A DNA stretch of 64,000 nt. Source: Heterocephalus glaber. Its lineage: Eukaryota; Chordata; Mammalia; Rodentia; Bathyergidae. Made by a program: the position numbers and the translations under genes. The stretch lies in NCBI RefSeq assembly GCF_000247695.1, contig NW_004624800.1, positions 9,504,427 to 9,568,426 on the forward strand, in the 5' to 3' direction. Every line of letters starts with the position of its first letter. The stretch's first letter is position 1. A model generated the notes under the pieces. It worked only from the letters and a program-made list of their open reading frames with translations. It was not told the origin of the DNA and did not search any database. Of this stretch, positions 44,501-55,920 are shown piece by piece.

Positions 44501-45935
44501 CTGGGACTGATATCAGCAAGAGGACTAACTAGAAGCTCTTAATGCACTTCCTACTTCACACAAAAGCCCTAGAACAATGAACAAAAACTACATTTTCTGC
44601 AAATAACTAGAAGCGAGCTCCAAGAATAGCAAAGAAGCAATAGAAATTCTGCACAGCAAAAAAGGCCTAGGCTGGCTACCTATAAAAATGAAGCCAACAC
44701 CTTGCATTTGTTGTCCAATCTCCACAGCTGGAATCATCTTCAAATCAGCAGGGGGACTCCAGTAGGAAAAAAGTACAGGAGGAGGTCTGCAGAAGCCTGA
44801 AGACACCTGCATTTCTTGCTGCTGAAGAGTCCTACAGTTCTTACAAGTTTTGCATCCAGCTGAGAGAGCTCCTTCAATTGAGGCAATGCCAGAGAAAGAG
44901 GACTTGCTGAGCCCCAGTGTGTGGCTTGATCCCCTATTTGTACTTTATACTGTATCAAATCCAGACTCTCTGCTAGCATGTATCCAGGTTCAGGGGTGAG
45001 TGGCCATGCACCTTTACAAAATTAGACCTTCTAAAGTCACACCCTTCTGGTAGTGCTCTATTTCTAAGCCAAGCTGCTCCCATACTCTCCAAGACTACCA
45101 TGGAGCTACTCCACCCCTCCCCTTCCAGGCACTGGTGCTTGCTCCACTACAAAGTAAGTTGAACTGGTGCCTAAACACCAGATTTCCAAAGCAGAAATAC
45201 TGCCTGGGCCCTGGGGAACTCAGGCCCCCTGCACACTAGCACAGTCATGACCCTGGCAATATAGCTAAGGCAGAACCCTGTCTGTCCACTAGGGATGTCA
45301 GGCTTCCAGTTCACTACTGCAGTTGCACACTCAATGATAAAACTGATGCAGCACAGTGCCCCCTGCCCTGAAGGATCCTACATGGGTGCTCCTCTAAACT
45401 ATGTAGCTATGGTTTCTAGGACTGATTCCCAAGGAGTCAAACCTTAACTAGTTTAACTGTGGTTCCCCACACTCCAATCCAGATGGAGTGCTCTGTCTAC
45501 CTGGGCCAGACCACATCTTTGCAGTTTGAACTGAGAAAGCATCTTGCCAGTGGAGAAACACGCATTTCTGTGTTTCTCCTCCTTTCCTAGGGCCCAAGCC
45601 ACAGCAGCATCTTACCATTTCTGGGTCCTTACTACTGCTACACTTGGCCCCACACACCTGGCTGCTGAAATTTCTCAACATCCTAGAGATCCTGACCTGC
45701 CCCCCTGTCCTGTGAGTTCCAGCCCCTGGGCTGTAGCTTTGTCCTGCTACCCAGGGCCTGTCATAGCTCTGAACCTTAATTTCCTCAGAGCTATGCAGGT
45801 GTGAAACCCTGTCCTTCAGTGTTAGGAGCACAGGCACATCCCAAGCCCCTGTGGCTTGAGATGCTGCCATGTACTTCAGAGTAACAGATACTGGCCCCGT
45901 GAGAAAGATCTATGTCCACTCAGTCCTTGGAAAGA
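44501..45935. other. GC-elevated block, 1.4 kb, unclassified
   Basis: This stands out from the AT-rich surroundings and is rich in CC, CTG and CAG words. The longest open frames are 140 codons at 45448-45870 (-) and 86 codons at 45544-45804 (+), mutually antisense; the first contains no domain I recognise and the block as a whole has many stops. It begins directly after the MLT1 LTR. Candidates are an old L1 5' region or LTR-element internal sequence; neither is established. No splice-flanked exon is evident. Confidence 0.4.
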
Positions 45936-46379
45936 ACTTGAATCTTTAATTTGTATTCTATTCTTTCACATACTTCAATTATTTCTACCAAAATATGTGA
46001 GTTCAATAGGGCAAATAAGTACACCCTTTCTATTGTAATTCCTTTTAGTGAAAAAAATTTTGGTAATGAGTCAATTGGTAAACATATTTTGAATTAATTT
46101 AAGAAATGGCTTAAAAGGAAGCATATGGACTCTTTTTAGTAAATATTCTTAGTCTTTAAACATTGAAAATAATGTTTAAAATTCAAGTAATTTCATAATA
46201 ATTACCATCTAGATGTCTACTTAAACATTTTGAGACATATTAAATGATGAATTTATTACCATTTAGTATGCTTTGGTTTCAAATATCAGAATATTAAATA
46301 TACATACTATTCCCTCATTTACACTATAATTTTAAAATGAAATTTAATTAAACTTGAATAAAATAACAAATTTAATGTA
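45936..46379. other. No gene or clearly assignable repeat
   Basis: AT-rich; nothing supported. Confidence 0.45.
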
Positions 46380-46472
46380 ACTTTACTTTTTTTTTAAGTA
46401 GGAATAAATACATTTATTGATAGGAAAGCTCCTGAGGGGCTGGAGGGTTCCTGAGCTGGGAGCCCACTTTAC
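46380..46472 (-). pseudogene. Very short processed retrocopy of an mRNA 3' end
   Basis: On the minus strand, 46465 back to 46387 reads as GC-rich sequence ('agctcaggaaccctccagcc', 'cctcaggagctttcc'), then CAATAAATG, about 18 further bases and a poly-A run (T-run 46387-46395 on the plus strand). That is the expected layout of an mRNA 3' end: AATAAA 15-25 bases before the tail. The 7-bp repeat 'actttac' flanks it at 46380-46386 and 46466-46472. The parent gene is not identified; only about 79 bases are present and no coding part. Confidence 0.6.
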
Positions 46473-48449
46473 ATTTTTTTGAAATGTAATTTTTTGAGGA
46501 GATCTTCTAAGTCTTGTTCTTCAGAAAGGACTTAAAATAATATTATGACAGTACCAAAAAAGTAACAGAATTTTTAGCTATTTATTCTAAGTTGTTTTAC
46601 AAATTAAGGTGATGAGCAAACTATTTTCCTACCTCTCTTCAGGATTTAGGTCTCATTCTGTATGGCATGTCACTAATTCAATAATTTTTATTTGTATATC
46701 AAATTTATATAGTACTTGAATATCAGAAAATAATCAAGTCAGCAAAGCATAAATAATCTCTAATTTATCAGTATTATACATTTTCTTTTGGATGTAGATT
46801 TTTGTGTATTTTAAATACTTCAAGGAAACTATTTAATTGTTAAATATGTCTGATTTTAAAAAATACATATAAGTAAATATATGGTTAAAAATTAGAGTTT
46901 TTATATCAGGACACTGCAGTTTAAATAAAACATAAATAAAGGTAATTAATCTATGAAAACAGAAACCAAATACCTCATCCTTGTGAGTTAATGCTGTGCT
47001 CATTTTATGGGGAAGAAAATATATACAGTGTTTTACTAGAAGATAGCAGCATGAAGGTGTATAAAAGTGTTTATGGGAGTATTTTGTATACAACATTTTG
47101 AATATTGATTGGTATTAGATATTTTGATATATAGTTACATCTAGAATTGCTTCAGTCCTAACAGAAAAATGACTTTTATTTTGTATATTTCAAACTAGGG
47201 AACAAGTGATAGATCCCACTATTATGTTCACGAGTGAATACATTCACCAACACAAATTACGGCTCAAACACTTTATAAATATCAATCATGCCATGTGACT
47301 TTAGATTTAAATGGTATTAGGTTTCTCATTGAAAATAAAAAAAAATCCATGTACCAATTTGTGGTAATGAAATGAAACATATTGGTGGAGGCTATGTGTT
47401 AAATGTGAAGACATTTTAATAAAAAAATCATCTTGACCTAAATTTTCACAGTTAGATCTGCCTAAAGTAATTGAAGTACCAAAGACTTACATCTATTGGG
47501 CTGTTATCCTTTTATACTACTTGAATATCACATTATGTAATTCTTTAATTGCTTTCATATTTATAGCTTAATTCTATCTTATGGTATTTTATGGAAAAGT
47601 TCCAAGTTGGATTTTACATGTACATTTTATAAGACATTATACTTTAGGATCATATTTTTGCATAAGACATTATACTTTAGGCTCCATTTGATTTATTCAT
47701 ATATTTTAAGATTACATCTTTAAATAATATGTTGAGATATTATTCAAGACAAAAAATTCTGCTTAAAACAAGAGTAAATTACAAATAAGCCATTTATTGA
47801 AGATTAATTATTAATTCAGTTAGCTTTATTTCCATGACATGTCGTAGGACTGAGAATAGAATTTGACTCTTTTTTTCAAGAGTCAGGATTTTTATAAAAA
47901 AGAAGTAACACAAAAATATGTAAGTGGTATGTATGATATAGTATATTATGCCCAATTATGTAGTATATGGAATATAACTTTATGATATAATTATTACTGC
48001 TGCACATACAGAGACTTGAAATATGTGCTATATTAAGATGAAGGAAAAGACATAGTTCCTAGTTATCCTTGACGAAGGTGACGTGCTCAAGTTTTCTGAG
48101 CACTAAACCAGAATGAGCTTTATATATAGCAGACATATTTCAGTTATGGGCCAAATTTATGTATCCTTCCTTAGGACAGCAGGAAGCACCTGACGACTCA
48201 GGTAGGAATCTTGACCTTTCTCTCTTTCCATTGAGAGTACAGCAAATAAGGAAACAGGAGTGAAAACACCCTAATTCTTACTTTGTACATCTCATCTTGG
48301 TCAAAAAATTGCTTGGGAAATGAACAAGAAATGGAAACTTTCTCATTCCTATCACCCAGGGTCAAAAGTCCTTTTACTATTATTTGATTTACTCCAGTTT
48401 ATTACTGCCAAGCATTATATTTTTAAAATAATTTACTATGATATGTTTC
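46473..48449. other. No gene; one short tandem duplication
   Basis: AT-rich. The 20-mer starting 'ataagacattatac' is duplicated exactly at 47629-47648 and 47662-47681 (period 33). The 87-codon minus-strand frame at 46833-47096 has no recognisable domain. Confidence 0.5.
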
Positions 48450-49195
48450 TATACATATATATATATACGTATTAATTTTACTCATCATTTTCAATGTGCA
48501 AATCTCAAATCTCTCTGTCAAATATATCCCTAAGAAGGTTTTACTTTTGATTTTACCCATTTCAATAATTCTGATTTCAGTCAATTGTAACTGACGTATA
48601 GAAATAGAACTGATATTTTTATGTTGACATTAGATCCACAAACTTATTTATTATGTTTTTTCTAAATTCAATTGCATCTACTCTATAGAATGTTGCCTGC
48701 AAATTAATGTGACTTTTTTGTAATACTGATGAGAATTGTTAACCTTTCTTACCTTGCTCTAGAGGCTGGAATTCCCAATCCAATGCTGAGTTGACATCAG
48801 AGCAGACATTTTAGACATTTTCCTTGTTTTCTCTTATTAAGTGTGAAGTAAATTTATCACAGATGTTTTGAATGGGAATGAACAAGTTTCTGTCTGCTCT
48901 TAGTTTTTAAAGCATTTTTAAGAATGGATGTTGAATTTTGTTATTTTATCTGCATCTCTCGCAATGATCACATATATTCTTTTCTCTTTTTGTTACTTTT
49001 TTAAAATGATGAACCACATTCATTGATTTTTGAATGTTAAACAAACTTCACACTAATTGGTTTCTTTACACATTGTTGATTCATTGGTTAATATTTTATT
49101 AGAATCTTTTGATGTAGAATGCTAATACATTGCTTTCTTTTTTTGGTTGGCTCTGGTTTGGTATCAGAATAATTCTCTTAGTTTTGGTATCAGAA
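48450..49195 (-). mobile_element. Old L1 ORF2 fragment
   Basis: Reverse-oriented ORF2 landmarks in order: 'gacattagatccacaaactt', 'ggatgttgaattttgttatt', 'ttatctgcatctctcgcaat', 'gatgaaccacattcattgat', 'ttgaatgttaaacaaacttc', 'ggttaatattttattagaat' and 'ctctggtttggtatcagaat'. Strongly decayed; a short (TA)n run lies near 48454-48470. Confidence 0.75.
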
Positions 49196-49870
49196 TACGT
49201 AGCAGATATCCCTGCCTAGTACTAGTGGGCTAGGAGTGGCATGGTTCTTGCTTTCCATATTTCAGCCACCCTATTTTATATCAGGAGTCAGACCAAAGCC
49301 CCATGTGACTCAAATGGGCATGTCAGATAGCAGAGTTGGGCTGGTATTGCTCCTTTGCTAACGGCTGTCCCTGAGGCCTAAGTCCTGGTCTGTGAAGGGG
49401 CAGGGCTCTGCTAAGTTAAGTGCAGCTGAGGTCAGTGTGACCCCAATTAAAATCCTTTCCTCTGAATTATGGCTTCTCACTGATCTAATGGGTTGCTTGC
49501 TAACTGCACCCAGTCCCAGTACCTGTTTATTCTATCCAAGCAAGAAAAGCAGTGTTTCTTCCCTTACAGCCCTGCCTGGCACCATCATGCCAGGTTTTCT
49601 GCAATATTTCACTAGATGTCTTCAAAGCACACCTCACTCCCTATTCCTTCCCATGGTTGTAGTCAATAAATATTGGATGCACTTTGAGGCCTTTGTCTTT
49701 GTTGCCTAGAGAAGTACTGATCAGGTCCCAAGACACAGCTTCTCTCTAAGTTTCATTTCCTGTCTTTATTCTTTAATTAGCCTCATGCTGTCATGGCTCA
49801 CAGGAGGCCAGAACCCACTGCAGGGGTTCTGGGAAAGACCCCTTTCCCATTCCCCATAAGAATAATGCAG
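49196..49870. other. GC-elevated block, LTR-like, unclassified
   Basis: Mixed, C/T-rich composition between AT-rich L1 tracts. A 105-codon open frame (49392-49709, +) has no recognisable domain. 'gtcaataaatattgg' at 49662 provides an AATAAA signal in an otherwise CT-rich setting, which could be the R region of an LTR or chance. No family recognised. Confidence 0.35.
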
Positions 49871-50019
49871 AATACAAATAATAATTTGGAAACTATGCCT
49901 TTCTCTTTTATTTCCTAAAATATCTTTTGGAGAGTTATTATTTTTTCTTAAAATATTTGCTAAAAGTCGCTGGAGATCTAGTGTCTGAAGCTTCTTTGTG
50001 CTATTTTATAAATTCATTT

Positions 50020-50214
50020 TATTTTATTAAATTATTTTTAACTGACATATAAAATCATCATAACTGTTCATATCCATAACACAAATTTTTGATACTTGTA
50101 ATAGTGTAATGTTTAAATCAGATTAAACATGTCTGTCTCCTAAAATAGTTTTTTGACAGATATAGTTATTCCAGATTGTCTACTTCTTCTTAGGAGAGCT
50201 TTGGTATTTCCCAT
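50020..50214 (-). mobile_element. Old L1 3'-UTR fragment (L1M type)
   Basis: In reverse: 'tttttaactgacatataaaa', 'aactgttcatatccataaca', 'acttgtaatagtgtaatgtt' and 'aaatcagattaaacatgtct', the order found in old mammalian L1 3' UTRs. Decayed. Confidence 0.6.
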
Positions 50215-50690
50215 CTGTGTTAGACTGGAGGGATTACCATAAGAAAGTATAAAAAACTAGATGACTGAAGATAGGAGAATTCATTATCTCACAGTTTTGA
50301 AGGCTAGAAGTCTAAAATCAAGGTTTTGCAAGGCCAGACTTCTACTAAATATTGTAGAACATTTTTTTCTTTTTTGGCCCCTTCTTAGCCTGGTGATTAG
50401 CAGGCAAAACTTGACTTTCCTTGCTTTGTTCACCATGACTACAGTCCTGTATATTTACATGGTACTTTCAATCTGATGGTCTTCACATCTTCTCTGTGTT
50501 TGTATCCAAAGTTGCCCCTGTACATGAACACCACTAATACTGACTTAGGGTTAAACTAATGGTTTCTTTTTTAAACTTATTTATCTCTATAAAGACTCTC
50601 TTACCAAATAAGATCACATTTTAAGGTAATAGGTTTTAGGATTTCAATATATCTATGTTAGTAGGTATCTTTAAAATAATACCAACGCAA
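50215..50690 (-). mobile_element. Mammalian LTR (MaLR-like)
   Basis: In reverse: 'gttagactggagggattacc', 'cattatctcacagttttgaa', 'ggctagaagtctaaaatcaa', 'tctctgtgtttgtatccaaa', 'aacttatttatctctataaa', 'gactctcttaccaaataaga' and 'tcacattttaaggtaatagg'. The block order is that of a reverse-oriented mammalian LTR. The 71-codon open frame at 50261-50476 is inside it. Confidence 0.7.
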
Positions 50691-52511
50691 AATATTATCC
50701 TTCAAAAGTGCATTGCATTCATCTAACTTCAATGCATTCATATAAAATTGTTCTATTTTTCTTTAACACATGTGCAATTTCTAGTGAAGTCAAGTATATA
50801 ATTACAGATATTCATAATTCGTATCTCCTATATTTTCTCCTGATTCAGTAGGGCTAGAAGTTATTCAAAATGACCCATCTTCCACTTCCACTGGTTTTTG
50901 TCTGTGATCTTCATTTGTTTCTTTTTTCTAATTAATTTTTACTTATCTTTCTTTTTGCTATTTACCAATGGTAAAAATTTAAGATTATGGATCTTTCTTT
51001 TATTCTAATCTAGCTTTTTGCTATATTCCCCCTAAATATTGCTTTGAGAGTATGCTCCAAATTTTTGCATATATATTTAAAATTTTTCATTTAACTTAAA
51101 ATACATTCTAATTTCTTTACTAAGTTTCACTTTAATGGGTTAATTACAGGAATGTGTTTCATTTTCCAAGCATATGGAAAATTTCCAAATAAGTTTCTGT
51201 TAATTGTTTTCTAATGTATCTCAATTAAGGTAAGAGGGCATTTTAAAATATAAATTAGATTCTTTTAAGTGTTTTGTGACTTGTTTCATGACTTAAAATG
51301 TAATCAATCTTATTAAATGTGTTGTGTGAACTTGAAAATAATATGTATTCTGCTTCTGTTAAATGTGTCAGGTCAGGCTAGTTTATACATTTGTCAAAAT
51401 CTTTCACATACTTAGTGTTTACTTTTTCTATCAATTGTGGGGGGAATAGTATTGCAATTTCTCACTGTAATTCTAGGGTCTTCCATTTTTCAGTATTTAT
51501 TTCATATTTCTGAAGCACTCTTGGGTGTTTATACATTTATAATTGCTATATATCATATTCACGTGGTCCTTTGTAATTATAGCATACCTTTTGTCCTTTG
51601 TTACATCCTAGTAAATCCATTTTATGTGGTATTAAAAGATCAAATTCACTATTTTTGATTAGTGTTAACATAATTTATTTTCTCCTTTTTAGGTAATGTG
51701 TATTCATATTTTCAATTTATAGTTTGGTAGGTGTAATTAGGTATTTTTAAATTCAATCTGACCATCTCTCCCTCTTGTTAGGCTAATTATAACATTTGCT
51801 CCTATTGTTTAGGACTAAATATTTCATCTTCTCTTCATGTTCTATTTGTCTCTTGCAGTCTTTGCTTCTCTTTTCTCCATTTTCTTGCTTTTTTTCTACT
51901 TATTTAATATTTTATATGCTTTGGCATCTTATATCTATACTTCTCTATTGTTATTTTATATATCTTTAATTATCAGACTATTTTCAAGTTGTTTTGTTTA
52001 TATACACAAAGTAAAAACTTTATAAGGCATATTGCCATTTATTTTTTCCATTTTATATGGTATTTTGTAATACATGTACTTAATTTTAACATATATTGTA
52101 AGCTTCATTATTCATCACTATATTATATTGCCATTATATCTTTTATTCACATTTTTACTGTTTTCAACTGTATTTCTACATACAATATTTTAGGATGCAA
52201 AAGTGAATTTAACTGTTTACTTTTATAGATATGTTTTCCTTCTTCTTATTTGTTTTATACAGATATCTTTTTATCCAGTTTTATTTTCCTTCTGAGTGAA
52301 GTTCTTTGGCATTTACTGTAATGTGTATTAGTGATAATATTGTTCAGCTTGTATATGTATGATAATGAACTTAGTATTCACTTTTAAAAGTTATTTTTGC
52401 TGTGTATAATATTATGCACTGACACATTGACAATTTTTGTTTTTCTTTCAGTTCCATAAAACTGTATTTTAGTCATTTTATTTACATTGTTTCCAAAAAA
52501 ATCTGTTTTCA

Positions 52512-52676
52512 TGTATATATATACTGTATATATATATCTGTATACAGTAAATATATACACATATATATATACACATATGTATACGTGTATACATATATAT
52601 ACACACATATGTATACATGTATACATATGTATAGTATAAATATATATACAGTACATATATACTGTGTACTACTCCT
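52512..52676. repeat. (TA/CA/TG)n repeat with palindromic stretches
   Basis: About 165 bases of alternating pyrimidine-purine sequence made of TATATA, TACACA, TGTATA and CATATG units. Several stretches are near-palindromic, for example around 'cacatatgtatacgtgtata' near 52571, and could form hairpins. The 90-codon minus-strand frame 52384-52656 translates it as a Tyr/Ile/Cys/Val repeat and is an artefact. Confidence 0.92.
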
Positions 52677-52784
52677 TTCTACATATTTTGACTTTTACCT
52701 CTGGCTGATTTGAAGATTTTTTCTTAATTACTATTTTTCAGTAATTTGCTTTAGATGTGTCACAGTGCAGGTTATTCATGTATG

Positions 52785-53335
52785 TTAGTCTGTTTCCTGT
52801 TGATAAGACAAAATACCTGAAAAAAAAACCCAACTTACAGGGAAGAAGATTTATTTGGGCTCATGGCTCATGGTTTCAAGTGTTCAGTCCATGGTCAGTT
52901 GGTTCCATTGATTTGAGTCTGAACTTAGGTCTCATCTCAAGACAGAATGGTGAGGTGGAATAAAACTGAAGCTGTAAAAGGAGACACAGAGACAGAGTCA
53001 GAGGGAGACAGTGGTAGAGAAAGAGAGAAAGAGACAAAAAGAAATAGAGAGATAGTGAGACAGAGACAGAGAGACAGAGAGAAAATGAATGTACTCTTTG
53101 ACTTCTTTCTTCTGCTTTTGTTCCAACTAGGCCCCAGCCTATCAGCTCTATTAGATGATGCTACTTATTCTCAAGGTAGGCCTTCTTCTCTCAATTTTCT
53201 GTCCATCTCAATTTTCACATCCTAGTATCTTTGGAAACATCTTCACATACACTCCCTGAAGTGTGGTTTACCAATTTCCTAGGCATTTTACAATCCAGCC
53301 TATGTGAGAAAAAATATAACAATCACATCATGCTT
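52785..53335. mobile_element. URR1-like rodent repeat, long copy with GA-rich expansion, nested in old L1
   Basis: Family blocks: 'gtttcctgttgataagacaa', 'gaagatttatttgggctcat', 'gttcagtccatggtcagttg' and 'gttccattga', then a GA-rich expansion (about 52975-53090, units GAGACA and GAGAGA), then 'tccaactaggccccagccta', 'ctcaaggtaggccttcttct' and 'aaaatataacaatcacatc'. The old L1 order is continuous across it. The frame 52947-53225 crosses the GA tract and is an artefact. Confidence 0.6.
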
Positions 53336-54150
53336 CCTTTTCCTGGGTCATATTTGAGACTCATGGATTTTATCAAATTTTGAAAAATGTTTACCTATTA
53401 TTTTTTTACAATGTATTAGTTCTCTGCCTCTTTGTTTTGTGCATGAACTCTACTTATAGATATTCTTCTGTTTGAACTTTGTCAAATATCACTACTCACA
53501 TTTTAACATTCCCCATTTGTTCCGTATTTAACTTCAGAATCTTTCTGTTGCTAAGTCTTCAATTTCACTCATATAGTTTCTTCCCTGACTTGTCTTCTTC
53601 CATTAATATGCCATCAGTTAATACTGCATCTCATATATTTCATTTTTTCATCTCTAGAGCTTTTATTTGGATCATTTCTTATGTCTACCATGTGTCACTA
53701 TTTGAATTTATTGAATGCAGTTACAATAACTTTTAATTTTTTTCATAAGGACTAAAATCCATTTTAGCTCTGAGCCTGTTTCTATTTTATCTTTCTTTTC
53801 ATTATGAGAAATATTTTCTTATTCTTTACATGGATTGTAAACCTTTATTGGAAATGAACAATAGGAATTTTATTTTTTTAGGGCCAAATATTTTTATAAG
53901 CTAATAAATATTTTTAAGGTTTCTTCTGGGGTTCAGTTGAGTTACATGAAAACAATTTGATCTGTTGAATCATTTTGAAGGTTTTATTGGGCAAGAGCAG
54001 ATCAATGGTGAGCCTAAGGTTAGTTTTTCACCATTCACAAAACAGGAGGCTTGTGTATATTTTACTAAATATTCTCCTAATCTTGAGATTTTCTGTTCTG
54101 ACTTTGGGGAATGAACAATATTTCTGACTCCATGTATATTCCAAGCACTC

Positions 54151-54778
54151 TTACCTCCATTAATTTAAGGTGTTTCTCTTTTGGCCTTCAGTAGCTTTAA
54201 ACATATGCACTACTCTGTGCTTTGTATATCTTGTTTTCTCCATGTAGACTCCCTTGTCCTGGTTGTTATCTTATGAGAATCATAGCTATTTGCTCTGAGT
54301 TCACTCATAGCTCCATTTCTTCAAATCTCAAAAATGGCTGGACTGTGCCTAGCTTTTCCTTCCATTCATCATTGCCTAGATAGTCATTTAAGGAATTAAA
54401 TTTGGGTAAGCCCAGGATGTTTTGTTTATTTTTGGAACCTCAGGAACTGCTGTCCTAGTGTCTTAAACCCCATTGTTCTATTAGATGGTTTCATTTTTTG
54501 TTTCAGCCAGCAGAGTTAACACATTTCTTATTATTTTATTAATCCTTACACAGATGACTCAGGTATTTTTTTTGTCTTTCTTAAATTATTTACTTGAAAA
54601 TCTATTTCTACAATGGCACAGATTGTTTAAATATCATCAATATTCACTTAATATTTAAATATGATTAAATCAAAATGTTTCATTGATAAAAGCATGCTCT
54701 TTCTCAAAATATATTTATTCAACAGAATATTAAATTCTGCAAAATAATGCCTTATGGAAAAGAAAGTATTTTATGTTC
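54151..54778. other. No gene or clearly assignable repeat
   Basis: AT-rich; nothing supported. The old L1 tract may extend somewhat further into this stretch. Confidence 0.4.
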
Positions 54779-54903
54779 GAATTTATTTATTTTTATTATT
54801 ATTATTATTATTTTTTGGTACCTGGAATCAAACTCGGGACTTTGCACTTGCGAGGCAGGCGGCAGAACCACTGAGCTAAATCCCCGGACCCTTGAATTTA
54901 TTT
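54779..54903 (-). mobile_element. ID-type SINE with target duplication
   Basis: On the minus strand, about 54892 back to 54817 reads 'ggtccggggatttagctcag' with A box TTAGCTCAGTGG and an end CCAGGTACC, then a (TAA)n tail (54789-54816). The 10-bp repeat 'gaatttattt' flanks it at 54779-54788 and 54894-54903. The B box has one change from GTTCGATTCC (GTTTGATTCC). Confidence 0.9.
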
Positions 54904-55920
54904 TTAATATATGTTTAATATTGTATTCCAAATACAAAATTATATGATAGCTGAGGACATTTAACATACAGCTTAAAAAGTATCCTAAGGTTATTCATGA
55001 ATTTTATTTTACTGCCTTAGTTAAAAATAGAAGAATATTGCCCTTTGGTAGAAGTAAAATCACTGAGAAAATAAAATGCTCTTAATAATAGATGACTAAA
55101 TCTATATATTTTGTTATTGAACTTTATGAAAAAAATTTTAATATTTAACATGTTTCTTTTCAATATTGTTTCAAAGTAAATAAGGTATATGCAACTGAAT
55201 AAACTGAAGTTTTTAGACCTGGAACAGTTATATATTCTAAAGATTTTATAGATAAAGCATTTTAAAAATACCTATTACTTTTTTGGTCTATTATTGGCTT
55301 TTTTAGAATAGGGAAAATGCAAAAATTGGTTAGGATTTGTCCTGATATGAATTCATCACAATTTAAAAACATGAGAATAAAAGAGCTCTAGTAACTCTTG
55401 GGTAGTAACAGGACAAATAAAGATTGGTGCATAGGTCACATCAGGTTTCAACCTTCTTTCTCCGCCTTTTAGCTGCTGGTCCCTTCTGAATCCCTGCAGC
55501 ATGGGGTCATTGCTCTTCAGGTGTCATGTGCCCTGATCACAATCATAGGGTCTTTACTTACCTTACAGAGACAGAGCATTGTTACCAAAGAGTGATTTAT
55601 AATTCCATTGACAATTATATCTTGGGAAAAGAAAGTTTTCTACCAATGTAATAATATTGAAACAGTAAAACTAAAGAAAAATTGACAATGATGGAAGAGA
55701 TATATTTTGTTGATTTTTTCCCTGTTTATGTTCTAGTGATATATTCTATGCAGTTCAATATTTCATTACATAAAACTGAATTATAAATATGAGTGAGATA
55801 CTTTTGTTACATCTGAAGATTTTGTAAAATTCTTGACAATTAATTGCAATAAAATCTTCTGTACCTCTTATTTATTATAAATTAAAACCTGTAAAGTAAA
55901 ATTAAATGGATCATTTTATA
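54904..55920. other. No gene or clearly assignable repeat
   Basis: AT-rich, with a slightly GC-richer patch at 55440-55560 that has no recognisable identity. Confidence 0.45.

Larger units (their letters stand above)
50830..54150 (-). mobile_element. Long old L1 tract with nested repeats
   Basis: Landmarks of an old L1 in reverse are in the correct order over 3 kb: 'attgctttgagagtatgctc', 'gtgtgaacttgaaaataata' then 'tgtattctgcttctgttaaa', 'tttctcactgtaattctagg', 'ggtcctttgtaattatagca', 'ctgacacattgacaattttt', 'gtgtcacagtgcaggttatt', and after the insert 'gggtcatatttgagactcat', 'gagcttttatttggatcatt', and far right 'ttctgttctgactttgggga'. A dinucleotide repeat (52512-52676) and a URR1-like repeat (52785-53335) interrupt it. 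The T-rich plus-strand open frames (51437-52228, 53479-53736) are antisense artefacts. Confidence 0.75.

Noticed and set aside
45448..45870. 140-codon minus-strand frame as a gene
   Set aside because: No recognisable domain, an overlapping antisense frame, no splice or promoter evidence; kept only as part of an unclassified block.
51437..52228. Series of hydrophobic plus-strand frames, possible membrane proteins
   Set aside because: They are the T-rich antisense strand of an old L1 tract, which yields Phe/Leu/Ile-rich frames by composition.
52384..52656. Cysteine/tyrosine-rich peptide
   Set aside because: Translation of the TATA/TACA dinucleotide repeat.
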